DNA from: Rhodobacteraceae bacterium HTCC2083
GTDB taxonomy: Bacteria; Pseudomonadota; Alphaproteobacteria; Rhodobacterales; Rhodobacteraceae
Reading direction: 5' to 3'
Length of the DNA: 64,000 nucleotides
Assembly (NCBI GenBank): GCA_000156115.1
Contig: DS995276.1
Span: 3,814,620 to 3,878,619, forward strand
Under the pieces are notes generated by a model that saw only the letters and a program-made list of their open reading frames with translations, was not told the origin of the DNA and ran no database searches. This document shows positions 63,172-64,000 of this stretch, piece by piece; positions within the stretch are counted from its first letter, which is position 1; every line of letters begins with the position of its first letter. A program made the translations under genes and the position numbers.

Positions 63172-64000
63172 ATGTTAAGTGAACATTACTTTGGTGATCT
63201 CGAATCATTCGATGAAGCACACAATCACTACGAATTTTTTAGAAACACGTTCGTCGCTCCAAGCTCAATGAGTATAGATTCACTTCGAAATGATAGGAAA
63301 TTCATAATAGTCGGGCGCAAAGGTGTAGGAAAAACAGCCACCCAAATGTACCTTGCGCGGGAAATGGAGGAGAAAGGTTACTTTACTCACATTTTTAGAT
63401 TCATGTACGATTTAAGAAGTGATGACTACTCTGAAATTTCCAAAAGTCAGTCCGATATTTCCTACAGTGACGCAGCAAACTCAAAGAACCTTTTCCTTCA
63501 CTATGATTTCCGAGATGTTTGGGAACGAGTATTTTTCCGGCGAATTGGTGAGAAACTAAGAAATGAGGGTCATACGAATAGTTTTGTTGATTTAGTTGCT
63601 CCGACTGGATCGAAATTTAAGAATATTTTTGATGGAATTTCTAAATCTTTATCCATTAAAATTTCTGTACCGATGGGTCCTGCACTTGTTTCGGCTGGTC
63701 TTGATTTAGAATGTGACGCTACAAACGATACGATTCCACTTAAAACCTTTAACAGAATTTCACGTGAACTATTTCAACGAGAATGTACGCCGTATCAAAT
63801 GTACTTTTTTATTGATGAACTGGTCTTTTCTAGACTCGATGCAAAGGATGACGAAGTAACGTTGCGTGCCGCAATGGTTCGAGACATTTTAAGATGCGCA
63901 TGGGAGTTGAACAGTTTTTGTGTTCAAAATGACCTTAAATTCCATTTTGTTTGTTCCATCCGGCCAGAAATTCGAAGCCTCATAGGTGACTATGATTCAG
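63172..64000 (+). CDS. P-loop ATPase, Sll1717-like, cut by window end
   Basis: 276 codons are open from ATG 63172 (GAGGAAAAAC before it) to the window end without a stop. Walker A is G48-R-K-G-V-G-K-T55 in FIIVGRKGVGKTATQMYLA; a Walker B-like strand reads MYFFIDELVFSRL (about 210-222). The start, a short acidic region before GRKG, resembles the Sll1717 type of P-loop ATPase, often found with defence genes. The DNA is visibly AT-rich beside the preceding parE. The C-terminus, which would name its role, is outside the window. The gene starts 10 bases after parE. Confidence 0.7.
   Translation, partial: MLSEHYFGDLESFDEAHNHYEFFRNTFVAPSSMSIDSLRNDRKFIIVGRKGVGKTATQMYLAREMEEKGYFTHIFRFMYDLRSDDYSEISKSQSDISYSDAANSKNLFLHYDFRDVWERVFFRRIGEKLRNEGHTNSFVDLVAPTGSKFKNIFDGISKSLSIKISVPMGPALVSAGLDLECDATNDTIPLKTFNRISRELFQRECTPYQMYFFIDELVFSRLDAKDDEVTLRAAMVRDILRCAWELNSFCVQNDLKFHFVCSIRPEIRSLIGDYDS

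Overview
The window looks like the chromosome of an alphaproteobacterium, most likely a Rhodobacterales (roseobacter-type) bacterium. This is inferred from the style of the proteins: single-domain sugar ABC ATPases, a DUF1194 protein, a SdhE gene overlapping an XRE regulator, and short tightly overlapping operons. I ran no database search, so family names rest on motifs I could read.

Bases 1-20,500 are mosaic. They hold a tyrosine recombinase cut by the left edge with a terminator after it, an IS110/IS1111-type insertion sequence (about 832-2190), and a redox group (DoxX, a double-CDGSH/glutamate-synthase-like FMN protein, a cytochrome b561-YceI fusion, a second YceI, a 43-residue CDGSH-like protein and a LysR regulator). 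A 3' tRNA-Leu fragment, flanked by 12-bp-phased repeats, lies next to a second tyrosine recombinase. A frameshifted IS1182-type element (9443-10989) has perfect ends and a 4-bp target duplication. A Dpp/Opp-type peptide transporter with a LysR regulator and an M20 amidohydrolase follows, then an HNH-endonuclease scar.

Bases 20,500-24,500 are a probable zinc regulon: Zur, a His/Asp-rich ZrgA-like protein, an ABC ATPase, an FtsX-type permease and two DUF3299 proteins, matching the Vibrio ZrgABCDE layout. Bases 24,570-41,727 are an inositol catabolism regulon: iolD, a PhyH oxygenase, iolC, iolB, a class II aldolase, iolG and an MmgE/PrpD protein on the minus strand; two more Gfo/Idh dehydrogenases and an IolE-like protein on the plus strand; then an ABC sugar transporter, its LacI-type regulator and a sulfatase/phosphonate-monoester-hydrolase-like enzyme. 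The same perfect 16-bp palindrome (TTGCAACCGGTTGCAA) lies in both divergent control regions and is the probable operator.

Bases 41,728-47,803 carry a kynureninase-like/cyclase fusion, an orphan branched-chain amino acid binding protein, an SDR, a metallo-beta-lactamase-fold hydrolase and an aminotransferase. Bases 47,979-50,572 encode a TbpB-like surface lipoprotein followed by a Slam-type outer membrane protein, a likely type XI secretion pair. The rest is mainly core genes (glyoxalase, SdhE, aspartate aminotransferase, MATE pump, hydrolases, ParE), with one broken quinone reductase gene. The right edge cuts a visibly AT-rich gene for a P-loop ATPase, directly behind parE.
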